Assembly: GCF_007747215.1 (NCBI RefSeq)
Contig: NZ_CP036273.1
Coordinates: 2,340,322-2,404,321 of the forward strand
Direction: 5' to 3'
DNA length: 64,000 bases
Source: Urbifossiella limnaea
GTDB lineage: Bacteria > Planctomycetota > Planctomycetia > Gemmatales > Gemmataceae
Shown: positions 43,301 through 51,385 of the stretch, piece by piece
How the letters are laid out: each line of letters starts with the position of its first letter
Position numbering within the stretch: the first letter of the stretch is position 1
Notes under the pieces: model-generated
Database searches by the model: none
What the model was told of the DNA's origin: nothing
Seen by the model: only the letters and a program-made list of their open reading frames with translations
Position numbers and translations under genes: made by a program

Positions 43301-43880
43301 TCACCTGCACCTCGCCGAACGCCCCGACCATGACGTTCGCCGGCTTCAGGTCGCGGTGGATCACCCCCTGCGAGTGGGCGAACCCGACCGCCTGGGCGAT
43401 CTGCTCGACGACGCCGACGAACCGCGGCCGGTCGTCCGCCGGGTCCGGGCGGTCGGCCAGCAGCGCCGCCAGCGTCCGGCCGCGGACGAGCTTCATCGCC
43501 AGGAACGGGGAGCAGTCGGCCAGGGTGCCGAGCTCGTAGGCCGGCGGGATGCCGGGGTGGGCCAGCCGGCCGGTGATCCGCGCCTCCCGGACGAACCGCT
43601 CGGCCTCCTCGCCCGCCTCGTGCCCGGGGAGGAGCACCTTGACGGCGACCTCACGGCCGAAGGCGAGGTCAGTGGCGGCGAGCACCCGGCCCATGCCGCC
43701 GCGGGCGATCTCGCCGGTGACGGCGTACCCGGGCACGTCGAGCAACCCGTCTGGCCGCGCCCCCGCGGGCCGGCTACTCGGCCGGGTGCCGGCGGGGTCA
43801 GGGGCGGGGGCGGGAGTGTAGTCGCCGGTGGCGACGGGGTTGCGGATCGGTGCGTCCGGCTGCGTCCGGTCTTGCGACAT
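40323..43880 (-). CDS. Transmembrane Ser/Thr kinase with C-terminal formylglycine-generating-enzyme-like domain
   Basis: An 1185-residue protein. The kinase domain (about 51-335) has RGGMGRV glycine loop, Lys81 in VAVKVLL, HRDLKPAN (Asp177) and DWG in place of DFG (195-197), a known variant in this kinase group, then GTPAYMAPEQ. A transmembrane helix follows near residues 370-390 (LALAGVVVLVAVGGGIAAV). About 550 residues of helical and strand-rich region lead to a C-terminal FGE/SUMF1-like domain from about 960 (FAVATKEVTVAEFLRFRPG, YRLPTEVEWEYACRAG, RGGSFNLTPAGLRCAHR). The FGE part has no obvious paired catalytic Cys and may bind rather than oxidise. This fusion is typical of planctomycetes. 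Confidence 0.93.
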   Translation of the reverse strand: MSQDRTQPDAPIRNPVATGDYTPAPAPDPAGTRPSSRPAGARPDGLLDVPGYAVTGEIARGGMGRVLAATDLAFGREVAVKVLLPGHEAGEEAERFVREARITGRLAHPGIPPAYELGTLADCSPFLAMKLVRGRTLAALLADRPDPADDRPRFVGVVEQIAQAVGFAHSQGVIHRDLKPANVMVGAFGEVQVMDWGLAREREEERPADAAGVRETALEVRAAALTVAGAVMGTPAYMAPEQARGEDVDARADVFALGGVLCEVLTGSRTFTGSGVAEVMAKARAGDLSGAYARLDSCGADDELVSLAKWCLSPRPEGRPADGTAVAAELAAYREGVDARLRQAERDRAAAEAKAEEQRKRRRVQLALAGVVVLVAVGGGIAAVQVQRQREQDRIATERETRAAALVDSLAGADTGVLPRIVGDLADLRDLARPNLVELAAQPVTTKAGLHARLALLPDEPQRAAELAAYLPACQPAELLTIRDALKSHAAAVAPPLWAVLADEAAESGKRVRAASALAGLAPTDPRWGGLAPGVAEASVKANPVEFVAWSAALEPVRGALLPALVKRYPASRELIRGGKLDESKLVAEASGFDLTANLLARYAADRPADLAELAVTVDARHHALFAEAVARNRLAVVPLLTAELGRRVVVPEDRVVMEQKGAIAAADPRVKFVIGKQVGMLAAKQFEVRLSGGKTYQLRLESADFDSYLAVRDKSGKELAADDDGGGGTNSSLRYSPPGDDTYTVYASSLKGTGGFVLRVVEPATGVEEAHVAQARRQANAAAVLLAVGEAEPVWPLFGYPKDGDPTARSELVHRAAGVGVDAGALVGRFRAVADVSAKRALLLALGEFPPAAVADRAGLTGELLALYKDHPDPGLHGSIDWLLRQRWGQAAELVAIDAGLAGAAKGGDPGKTAKDWYVTGAGQTFSVIRGPKELTLGSPASEPGRNAVSEPAHRKRIGRTFAVATKEVTVAEFLRFRPGYSWVKQYSPDRDSPAVGVMWYVAAEYCNWLSEKEGIPEEQWCYEPNAQKEYDEGMRMRKGHLGLTGYRLPTEVEWEYACRAGAGTARYFGRPDGLLAFYGWGYKNADERAWPVGRLKPNDLGLFDALGNALEWCEDPGLGYATGVLEDRENAQYLEINERSNRILRGGSFNLTPAGLRCAHRIIYRPTTGLSTNGFRLFRTLID

Positions 43881-44443
43881 CGGGGCGACCTCGGGGAACC
43901 GCCGATGCTAACACGACGGAACGAGGCCGGCAACGGGCTTGACTCGCCGCGACGCGGCTGCGGATGCGTGAGTGAATGCGGTGGCGGGCCGGCCCCCCTG
44001 CCGCACCATCGACCGGCAAAACCGCGACGGGTGAACGCACGGCCCGGCGTCGGTCCGCGAGGCTTCAACTATGGGGACTTTGGGGACGGTTTCACCGGGC
44101 AACGACCCGAGTTCGTCGTCACGCCTCCGCCCAGCTCCCCGCCGCGACCATGGCGAGAATGGCCCGCCGGATCGGCTCGGAGAGGGCGGGCCCCGCCGCG
44201 GCCGCGGCGGCCACAGCGGGGGCCGTGACCGGCTCGACGAACCCGGGGTGGACCAACCGGGTCGGAATCGCCCAGATCGCCCCTCACCCGGGACTGGCCA
44301 GCCGGTCCGGTCGCCTCCGTGAGTTCATTTCAACCGTGGCTGATCCGCGGTCCGGAAACTAAGCTTTCTCAAGTAGTTCAGCCGATCCCAACTTGGGATG
44401 GCTGACGACCGCGGCCTGCACTGATTCGTGACCGCCCCCCCTG
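43881..44443. other. Divergent gap between the two kinases with repeat and relic
   Basis: 563 bp. It holds a dispersed motif copy, GGGGACTTTGGGGACGG at 44071-44087. Minus-strand 44119-44290 is an open stretch without a start that ends PALSEPIRRAILAMVAA, then WAEA and stop. It resembles the WPTLPDPLRRAVLALV tail near the right end of the element and looks like a decayed gene end. The rest should hold the two kinase promoters, of which I see no clear sign. Confidence 0.5.
44119..44290 (-). pseudogene. Decayed gene tail (PxPxRRAxLAxV motif)
   Basis: An open frame without a start codon; an in-frame stop lies just upstream. It encodes WAIPTRLVHPGFVEP at the beginning and PALSEPIRRAILAMVAAGSW before the stop. 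The last part matches the tail encoded at 46223-46300 (LPDPLRRAVLALVG) in kind and position relative to its stop. It is therefore read as a leftover of a related gene. Confidence 0.4.
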
Positions 44444-46219
44444 ATGCCAACTCCTCACGATCCGGGCTCCGACCAACCTGAACCGGACCCGCTCCCGCCG
44501 AGCCTCGTCGCCTATAGCGATTACGAGGTGCTGCGGAGGTTGGGGCGCGGCGGCATGGGGGTCGTGTACCTGGCCCGCAACCTGTTGATGGGCCGGTTAG
44601 AGGCGCTCAAGCTCCAGGCCGACCCGGGGCCCGGGACCGAGTTCCTCCGTGAAGTCCAGGCGGCCGCCCGCCTCGCCCACCCGAACATCGTCGCCGTCTA
44701 CTCGGCCCGGGTCGTACTCGGCACACTGGTCCTGGCGATGGAGTACATCGACGGGTGCGACCTCGGGCGGCTGGTCGCCCGCCGCGGCCGGCTGCCGGTG
44801 CCCTCCGCCTGCGAACTGGCCCGCCAGGCGGCCGTCGGACTCCAGTACGCCCACGACGCGGGTGTGATCCACCGGGACATCAAACCCTCAAATCTGATCC
44901 TCGCACAGGCCTCGGGGCCGGCCGTCCTCAAGATCCTCGACTTTGGGATCGCCCGGGCCGACGGAGTCGCCGAGGGTGCGGTGTCGATCGGCACTCCGGC
45001 GTTCGCCGCCCCCGAGCAGTTCGAGAACCCCTCGGCTTCGGACGCCCGGTCCGACATCTACGCGCTGGGTGGAACCCTCTTCTACATGTTGACAGGGGGC
45101 CCGCCGTTTTCGGCCGGGACCGTGACCGAGTTGATGCAGTGCCACCGGGAGGGGCCACCCCCTCGGCTCGAATCGGTCCGCCCGGGGGTTCCCTCCGGCC
45201 TCGCCCGACTGGTCGAGCGAATGCTGGCAAAGAACCCGGCCGACCGCCCGCAGACCGCGGGCGAGGTGGCCCGAGCGATCGTCGCGTTCGTCGAGCCAGA
45301 TGCACCGACCTGGGAGTTGGCGGCCCCTCCTCCGGCCGGGAATTCGCTCGTCACCCTTCCCCCCACGACGAGCGACAAGGACAGCACCATACCCCTCATC
45401 CCGACCGTACCCACTGTCATACCAACCGTACCCGTCGGGTCGGCTTCCGCCGGCAGGCCGAAGAGGGTCTGGTTAGCGTCGGCTGTCGGTATCGTGCTCG
45501 CCGTGGGTATCTACGCCGGGTGTGCGTCGTGGCCACGCCCCGGGACGATAACGACTCCGACGGCGCGGAGCGGCGATAGCTCCCGCCCCGTCGTCGGGCC
45601 CGTCCAACTGTTCGACGGGCAGTCCCTCGCCGGGTGGGTCGTGGACGGCGGAGACCCGGGGGAGTGGAAAGTTGAGGACGGGGTCATCACGGCTACCGGG
45701 ATCCCCAAGGGGCCGCGGACCTGGCTCTTGACCGAGAAGGAGTACGGCGACTTCCGGGTCCGGTTCGACTACCGATTGGAGGCCGGGGCGAATTCGGGAT
45801 TCGCGTTCAGGGCCGTCCCGGGCGAACGGCCGGTCCTGACGCCCGGCGGCCGCCCGTGGCCCGTCCCCCACCACCAGCAGATCGAGATTTCGGACGATCG
45901 GGCCAAGCGGTGGGCCAACCTCCCGACCGGGCAGGTTAACGGAGGCGGCTCGATTGGCGGCCCGGCCCTCAAGCCGACCCACAAGCCACCGGTCGAGGGG
46001 GAGTGGAATCGGATGGAAGTCGAACTCCGGGGCCAGGCGATCCGCGTTCGGGTCAACGGCGAGGATCTCCTGGTGGATAACCTCGAGTACCTGGTGCGGG
46101 CCGGAAGTCTCTTCCCCGCACTATTCCGAACCCGCGGGCGGATCGGCTTCCAGCAATACGAGCACAAAGCCGACTTCCGAAACGTCACGATCGAAGAGTT
46201 CCTGCCGCCCAATCCGTGA
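44444..46219 (+). CDS. Transmembrane Ser/Thr kinase fused to DUF1080 (3-keto-disaccharide hydrolase-like)
   Basis: A 591-residue protein. The kinase domain (about 27-285) has LGRGGMGVVY, Lys56 in EALKLQ, HRDIKPSN (Asp145) and DFG at 166-168, followed by GTPAFAAPEQ. After a Thr/Pro-rich linker is one transmembrane helix (about 343-360, VWLASAVGIVLAVGIYAG), then an outside DUF1080 domain: LFDGQSLAGWVVDGGDPGEW, GEWNRMEVELRGQAIRVRV and GRIGFQQYEHKADFRNV, the concanavalin-like fold that binds or cleaves sugars. The layout suggests a receptor kinase that senses a saccharide outside. It is divergent from the FGE-type kinase and is the last complete gene before the right end. Confidence 0.94.
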   Translation: MPTPHDPGSDQPEPDPLPPSLVAYSDYEVLRRLGRGGMGVVYLARNLLMGRLEALKLQADPGPGTEFLREVQAAARLAHPNIVAVYSARVVLGTLVLAMEYIDGCDLGRLVARRGRLPVPSACELARQAAVGLQYAHDAGVIHRDIKPSNLILAQASGPAVLKILDFGIARADGVAEGAVSIGTPAFAAPEQFENPSASDARSDIYALGGTLFYMLTGGPPFSAGTVTELMQCHREGPPPRLESVRPGVPSGLARLVERMLAKNPADRPQTAGEVARAIVAFVEPDAPTWELAAPPPAGNSLVTLPPTTSDKDSTIPLIPTVPTVIPTVPVGSASAGRPKRVWLASAVGIVLAVGIYAGCASWPRPGTITTPTARSGDSSRPVVGPVQLFDGQSLAGWVVDGGDPGEWKVEDGVITATGIPKGPRTWLLTEKEYGDFRVRFDYRLEAGANSGFAFRAVPGERPVLTPGGRPWPVPHHQQIEISDDRAKRWANLPTGQVNGGGSIGGPALKPTHKPPVEGEWNRMEVELRGQAIRVRVNGEDLLVDNLEYLVRAGSLFPALFRTRGRIGFQQYEHKADFRNVTIEEFLPPNP

Positions 46220-46222
46220 GCG

Positions 46223-46573
46223 TTAAGGGTGGCCACTCCCGGTGCTACCCACCAGCGCCAGTACGGCCCGGCGGAGCGGGTCGGGGAGCGTCGGCCATGC
46301 CGCGACCACGGTGGCGAGCTCGGCGTCGTGTGCGCTGCCAGATTGGGCTCTGAGTCGAAGTGCGTCGGAATCTGCGTCGCGCTCGGGGGCGGCTCTGTCG
46401 ATATCGCTAGGATTTGCAGGGGATTGAGAGGTCGCGTCGAATCCCCGCAGGGTCACTGAGTCAGACGGACGTGAGAAGGCCGGGGCGGACTCGATCGGAC
46501 AGAACGCTTGCCCGGTAAGCACTTCTGCCGATCTTGTCCGCCCCGGTCGTTTTGCGTCCGCTCCCGTCTGCGT
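46223..46573 (-). pseudogene. Integrase C-terminal coding fragment at the right end
   Basis: Open on the minus strand. It encodes the same TQTGADAKRPGRTRSAEV stretch as the integrase (the attachment repeat) and then a different tail: DATSQSPANPSDIDRAAPE, later ELATVVAAWPTLPDPLRRAV, ending GSTGSGHP. In the excised circle this tail would be in frame with int. In the integrated state it has no start of its own and is silent. It is therefore part of int split by integration, not an independent gene. Confidence 0.65.
46361..46379. promoter_or_regulatory. Candidate integrase arm-type site (right end)
   Basis: Exact match to the left-end site TGCGTCGGAATCTGCGTCG, 57 bp inside the right attachment repeat. 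It lies in the coding sequence of the silent integrase tail. Confidence 0.4.
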
Positions 46574-46574
46574 C
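46437..46574. repeat. Right attachment direct repeat (attR-like)
   Basis: 138 bp, 136 identical to the left copy (differences at 46479 and 46514). It contains only the last 19 bp of tRNA-Glu, so no tRNA is rebuilt here. It ends 94 bp before the FHA-GAF-PP2C start codon. Confidence 0.95.
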
Positions 46575-46668
46575 ACCCGTAGTCGAGCCACGCGGTTTTC
46601 CGGAGCATGTGACGGCGGGGGGTGGTACACTCCGTGCTGGCCATTCCCGGCGTGTCGCGGAGGTTTCC

Positions 46669-48318
46669 GTGCCGACGCTCGTGCTGCTCAACGGCCCCCG
46701 CGCCGGTCATCGCTTCCCGATCCTGGGCGAGCGGTTTTCCCTCGGCCGCTTGGCGGGGTGCGACGTGGTCATCGACGACACGATTCACGGCCCCCGGACC
46801 CGCGGGGCCGCCCCGGTCAGCCGCCAGCACGCCCTGATCACCGCGGTCGGCGCCGACTGGTTCATCGAGGACGGCGACGGAAACGGCCGCAAGAGTCGGA
46901 ACGGCACGAACCTGAACGGCCGGAAGCTCCCGTTCCCCGGCCGCCACCCGCTCGCCGACCGCGACCAGATCTGGGTGTGCGACCTGCGGTTCGAGTTCCG
47001 GATCGACCCGGACAGTTCGCTCAACATCGAGGCCGCGGTCAGTATGGCCGACAGCGCCCAGTCGAAGACCGTGCTCCCGGCCGACCGGCTGCGGGCCATT
47101 CTGGACTTCGGCGCCGGGCTCCACGGCGTCCTCGACCCCGACGCCCTCCTGGCTCGCTTCCTCGACCATCTCTTTGTGTTGTTCCCGCGGGCCGAGCGCG
47201 GGTTCGTCGTCCTCCGCGACGGGCCGGCCGGGGCGCCCGCGGTCCGGGCCATGCGCACCGCCCCGGGGGCGCCTCACGAGCCGGCGTTCAGCACCACCGT
47301 GATCCGCAAGTGCCTGGCCGCCGGGGAGGCGCTCCTCGGCAGCGACCTGGTCGGCGAGTTCCCCGAGAGCGGGAGCATCGGCGCCCTCGGCGTCCGGTCG
47401 CTGGTCTGCGCCCCGCTGTGGGATCCCGGCGGCGACCCGGTGGGCGTGGTGCAACTCGACTCCCGGGCCGCCCCCGGCCGGTTCACCGCCGACGACTTGC
47501 ACCTCCTCCTCGGCGTGGCCGGGCAGGTGTCCGTTGGGCTGTCGAACTGCCGGCTCCACCGCGACCTGCTCATGGCCCAGCGGCGGGCGCGGGACCTGGA
47601 CGTGGCCCGGGACGTCCAGCGGGCGCTGCTGCCGCGCGCCCTGCCCGTCGTGCCGGGGTACGAGTTCTACGCCCACTACGAGCCGGCCCAGCAGGTCGGC
47701 GGCGACTACTACGACTTCATTCCCCTGCCGGGGGGCCGGCTCGCCGTGCTGCTCGGGGACGTGTCCGGCAAGGGCGTGTCGGCGGCGCTGGTGATGGCGA
47801 AGTTCGGGGTGGAGGCGCGGGTGTGTCTGGAGACCGCCCCGGACCTGGCCGCAGCCGTGACCCGCCTGAACGCCCTGATGACCCGGGCGGCCGTGGCCGA
47901 CAAGTTCGTCACCCTGGTGGTGCTCGTGGTCGACCCGGCGACGGGGGCGGTGGTGGTGGCGAACGCCGGCCACCCGTCGCCGTTGATCCGCCGCCAGCCG
48001 GCCGGGGCGATTGAGGACGCGGTCTCGGAAGACGTCGCGGGGATGCCGGTGGGATTCGACGAGGGGCACGTCTACGGGTCCGGCGAGTTTCGGCTGGAGC
48101 CCGGGGACGCGGTGTTCCTGTTCAGCGACGGGGTGACGGACGCGGCCGACCCGTCGGACAACCTCTTCGGGGCGGACGGGGTGCGGGCGGTGCTGGCGGC
48201 CGCGGCCGGGGGCGCCGCGGCCGTCGGGGCGACGCTGGTCGCGGCGGTCCGCAACCACGCCGCCGACGCCGACCAGCGTGACGACATCGCGTTGGTCGCG
48301 ATCGGCCGGTTGCCGTGA
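46669..48318 (+). CDS. FHA-GAF-PP2C (SpoIIE/RsbU-type) phosphatase
   Basis: A 549-residue signalling protein. An FHA domain (about 1-115, FSLGRLAGCDVVIDDT, then SRQHALI and NGTNLNGRKL) binds phosphothreonine. A GAF domain (about 135-300) follows. The C-terminal PP2C-SIG domain (about 330-549) has QQVGGDYYDFIPLPGGRLAV, GDVSGKGVSAAL and FLFSDGVTDAAD metal-site motifs. The GTG start has a good GCGGAGG 6 bp upstream. It flanks the element on the chromosome side, so the insertion lies 94 bp upstream and could alter its promoter. A functional tie to the two kinases across the boundary is possible but not shown. Confidence 0.95.
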   Translation: MPTLVLLNGPRAGHRFPILGERFSLGRLAGCDVVIDDTIHGPRTRGAAPVSRQHALITAVGADWFIEDGDGNGRKSRNGTNLNGRKLPFPGRHPLADRDQIWVCDLRFEFRIDPDSSLNIEAAVSMADSAQSKTVLPADRLRAILDFGAGLHGVLDPDALLARFLDHLFVLFPRAERGFVVLRDGPAGAPAVRAMRTAPGAPHEPAFSTTVIRKCLAAGEALLGSDLVGEFPESGSIGALGVRSLVCAPLWDPGGDPVGVVQLDSRAAPGRFTADDLHLLLGVAGQVSVGLSNCRLHRDLLMAQRRARDLDVARDVQRALLPRALPVVPGYEFYAHYEPAQQVGGDYYDFIPLPGGRLAVLLGDVSGKGVSAALVMAKFGVEARVCLETAPDLAAAVTRLNALMTRAAVADKFVTLVVLVVDPATGAVVVANAGHPSPLIRRQPAGAIEDAVSEDVAGMPVGFDEGHVYGSGEFRLEPGDAVFLFSDGVTDAADPSDNLFGADGVRAVLAAAAGGAAAVGATLVAAVRNHAADADQRDDIALVAIGRLP

Positions 48319-48339
48319 CCGAAGGCCCTCATTCGCGCT

Positions 48340-49917
48340 TCACCGGGCCAGTTCGGTGAAAGCGGTCGTCTGCCGCTGCCACACCTCGGCCAGTTCGCGG
48401 GCCTTCTCGGGCATCGCCCCGGCCAGGTCGTGCTGCTCCGCCCGGTCGGTCCGCATGTCGTACAACTCCCACGCCTTCCCGGACGCCGCGACCAGCTTGA
48501 AGTCGCCGACGCGCACCGCCCGGTTCCCCTCGTGCAGCCACCACAGGAAGTCGCGCCGGATCGTCACGTCGGCGGCGAACGCCGGCACCAGGCTCACCCC
48601 GGGCGCCGCGGGAATCCGCACGCCGGCCCACTCCCTCGGCTTCTGAACGCCGGCGAGTTCGAGGACCGTCGGCACGAAGTCGATGAAGTGGGCCGGCGTG
48701 TGCCGCAGGGCGCCGCGCGCGGCGATGCCGGCCGGCCAGTGGGCGATGAACGGCGTGCTGATGCCGCCCTCGTGGACCCACGTCTTGTGCCGGCGGAACG
48801 GCGTGTTGCAGGCGCCGCTGAAGCCCGGCCCCAGGCACAGGTACGACGCCGCACTCCCGGGCGCCGCGGCCGGGTCGTGGCCGCCGTCGCGCACCATGAT
48901 CTCGGCGCTGGCGCCGTTGTCGGAGGCGAACACGACGAGCGTGTTGTCGTACGCCCGCATCGCGCGGAGTTGGTCGAGGATGCGGCCGATCTCGCGGTCC
49001 ATGCGGTCCACCATCGCGGCGTGGATCGCCATCTTCGTCGCCTGGAAGCGGCGCTGCTCGGGCGTCAGGTCACCCCACGGCAGCGGAAGCGGCGCCTCGC
49101 CGGGGCCGAGCTTGGCGTACGCCTCGGGGTAGCGGTACGGCGGCCCCAGGTCGCGCTCGACGGCCGCGAGGGTGCCGGTGCCGATGCCCAGCTGCTTCTG
49201 CTTGGCGAAGCGGGCGTTGCGGAGGGCGTCCCAGCCGTCGAGGTAGCGGTCGCGGTAGCGGGCGATGTCGTCGGGGAGCGCGTGCAGCGGGAAGTGCGGG
49301 GCGTGGAACGCGACGTACTGAAAGAACGGCTTGCCGGCGTGGTTCGCCGCGTGGTCCTTCAGGCACGCGACGGCGTGGTCGGCCGTGGCGATCGTGTTAT
49401 AGTAGCCCTTCTCGTCGGCCGGCGCCTTCTGGGCCACGTCGTCCACGGCCGTGCCGCGCGAGGAAAAGAAATTGCCGGGGTTCGCCATGCTCTGAGAGCG
49501 GTCGAAGCCGCCGGCGAGCACCTTGCCGTCGACGTGCCACTTGCCGGTGTGGTAGCTGCGATAGCCGGCCGCCTTCAGGAAGTCGGGGAGCAGCCGGGCC
49601 CACGCCTGGCGGACGCCGTTCGCCCCGCCGGCGACCGTCGGCAGGCGGTCGCGGTGCACCTGCTGCGCGTAGAACCCGGTCAGCAGCACGGCCCGCGACG
49701 GCCAGCAGCGCGCGGTGTTGTAGAACTGCGTGAAGCGGACGCCGTTCTGGGCGAGGGCGTCGAGCCGCGGCGTGGCGATCTCGCCGCCGTAGCAGCCGAG
49801 GTCGGAGTAGCCGAGGTCGTCGGCAAGGATGAGCAGCACGTTCGGCTTCGGCGCGGCGACGGCCGCCGGCGCAAGGCCGAGCAGCAGGACGACGGCCGCG
49901 GTTAGGGGCTTCAGCAC
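48340..49917 (-). CDS. Sulfatase (arylsulfatase family), exported
   Basis: A 525-residue sulfatase with a signal peptide (KPLTAAVVLLLGLAPAAVAA). LADDLGYSDLGCYGG supplies metal ligands, and the active-site motif is CWPSR (Cys71), the C-x-P-S-R form converted to formylglycine. It probably releases sulfate from algal or other polysaccharides in the periplasm. GTG start, with GGAGG 8 bp upstream. It is the last gene of an operon with DUF1501 and DUF1553 genes on the same strand (16 bp after DUF1501). Length normal. Confidence 0.95.
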   Translation of the reverse strand: MLKPLTAAVVLLLGLAPAAVAAPKPNVLLILADDLGYSDLGCYGGEIATPRLDALAQNGVRFTQFYNTARCWPSRAVLLTGFYAQQVHRDRLPTVAGGANGVRQAWARLLPDFLKAAGYRSYHTGKWHVDGKVLAGGFDRSQSMANPGNFFSSRGTAVDDVAQKAPADEKGYYNTIATADHAVACLKDHAANHAGKPFFQYVAFHAPHFPLHALPDDIARYRDRYLDGWDALRNARFAKQKQLGIGTGTLAAVERDLGPPYRYPEAYAKLGPGEAPLPLPWGDLTPEQRRFQATKMAIHAAMVDRMDREIGRILDQLRAMRAYDNTLVVFASDNGASAEIMVRDGGHDPAAAPGSAASYLCLGPGFSGACNTPFRRHKTWVHEGGISTPFIAHWPAGIAARGALRHTPAHFIDFVPTVLELAGVQKPREWAGVRIPAAPGVSLVPAFAADVTIRRDFLWWLHEGNRAVRVGDFKLVAASGKAWELYDMRTDRAEQHDLAGAMPEKARELAEVWQRQTTAFTELAR

Positions 49918-49933
49918 GGGTGATCCTCCGGTG

Positions 49934-51307
<1,374 letters not shown>

Positions 51308-51385
51308 GGGGTGGGTCTCGGGTGGCTCGGCATCGCCGCTCGCGGCTTAGCAGCGTAAACGCCGCTTAGCCGCGAGCGGGGGCAG

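Larger units (their letters stand above)
26272..46574. mobile_element. 20.2-kb integrated element in tRNA-Glu
   Basis: The boundaries are 138-bp direct repeats, the left one starting in the tRNA-Glu 3' end. The recombination and replication genes are all at the left on the minus strand: integrase, PrimPol-DUF3987 protein, two HTH/AlpA-like proteins and a small unknown protein. That set resembles phage satellites and other integrative elements that carry a primase, but no capsid, packaging or conjugation gene is visible. Cargo genes are a low-GC unknown gene, a three-gene ATPase module, DUF1501, two zinc-ribbon proteins and two membrane kinases. Possible integrase arm sites lie inside both ends. 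Mobility by itself is inferred. Confidence 0.9.
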
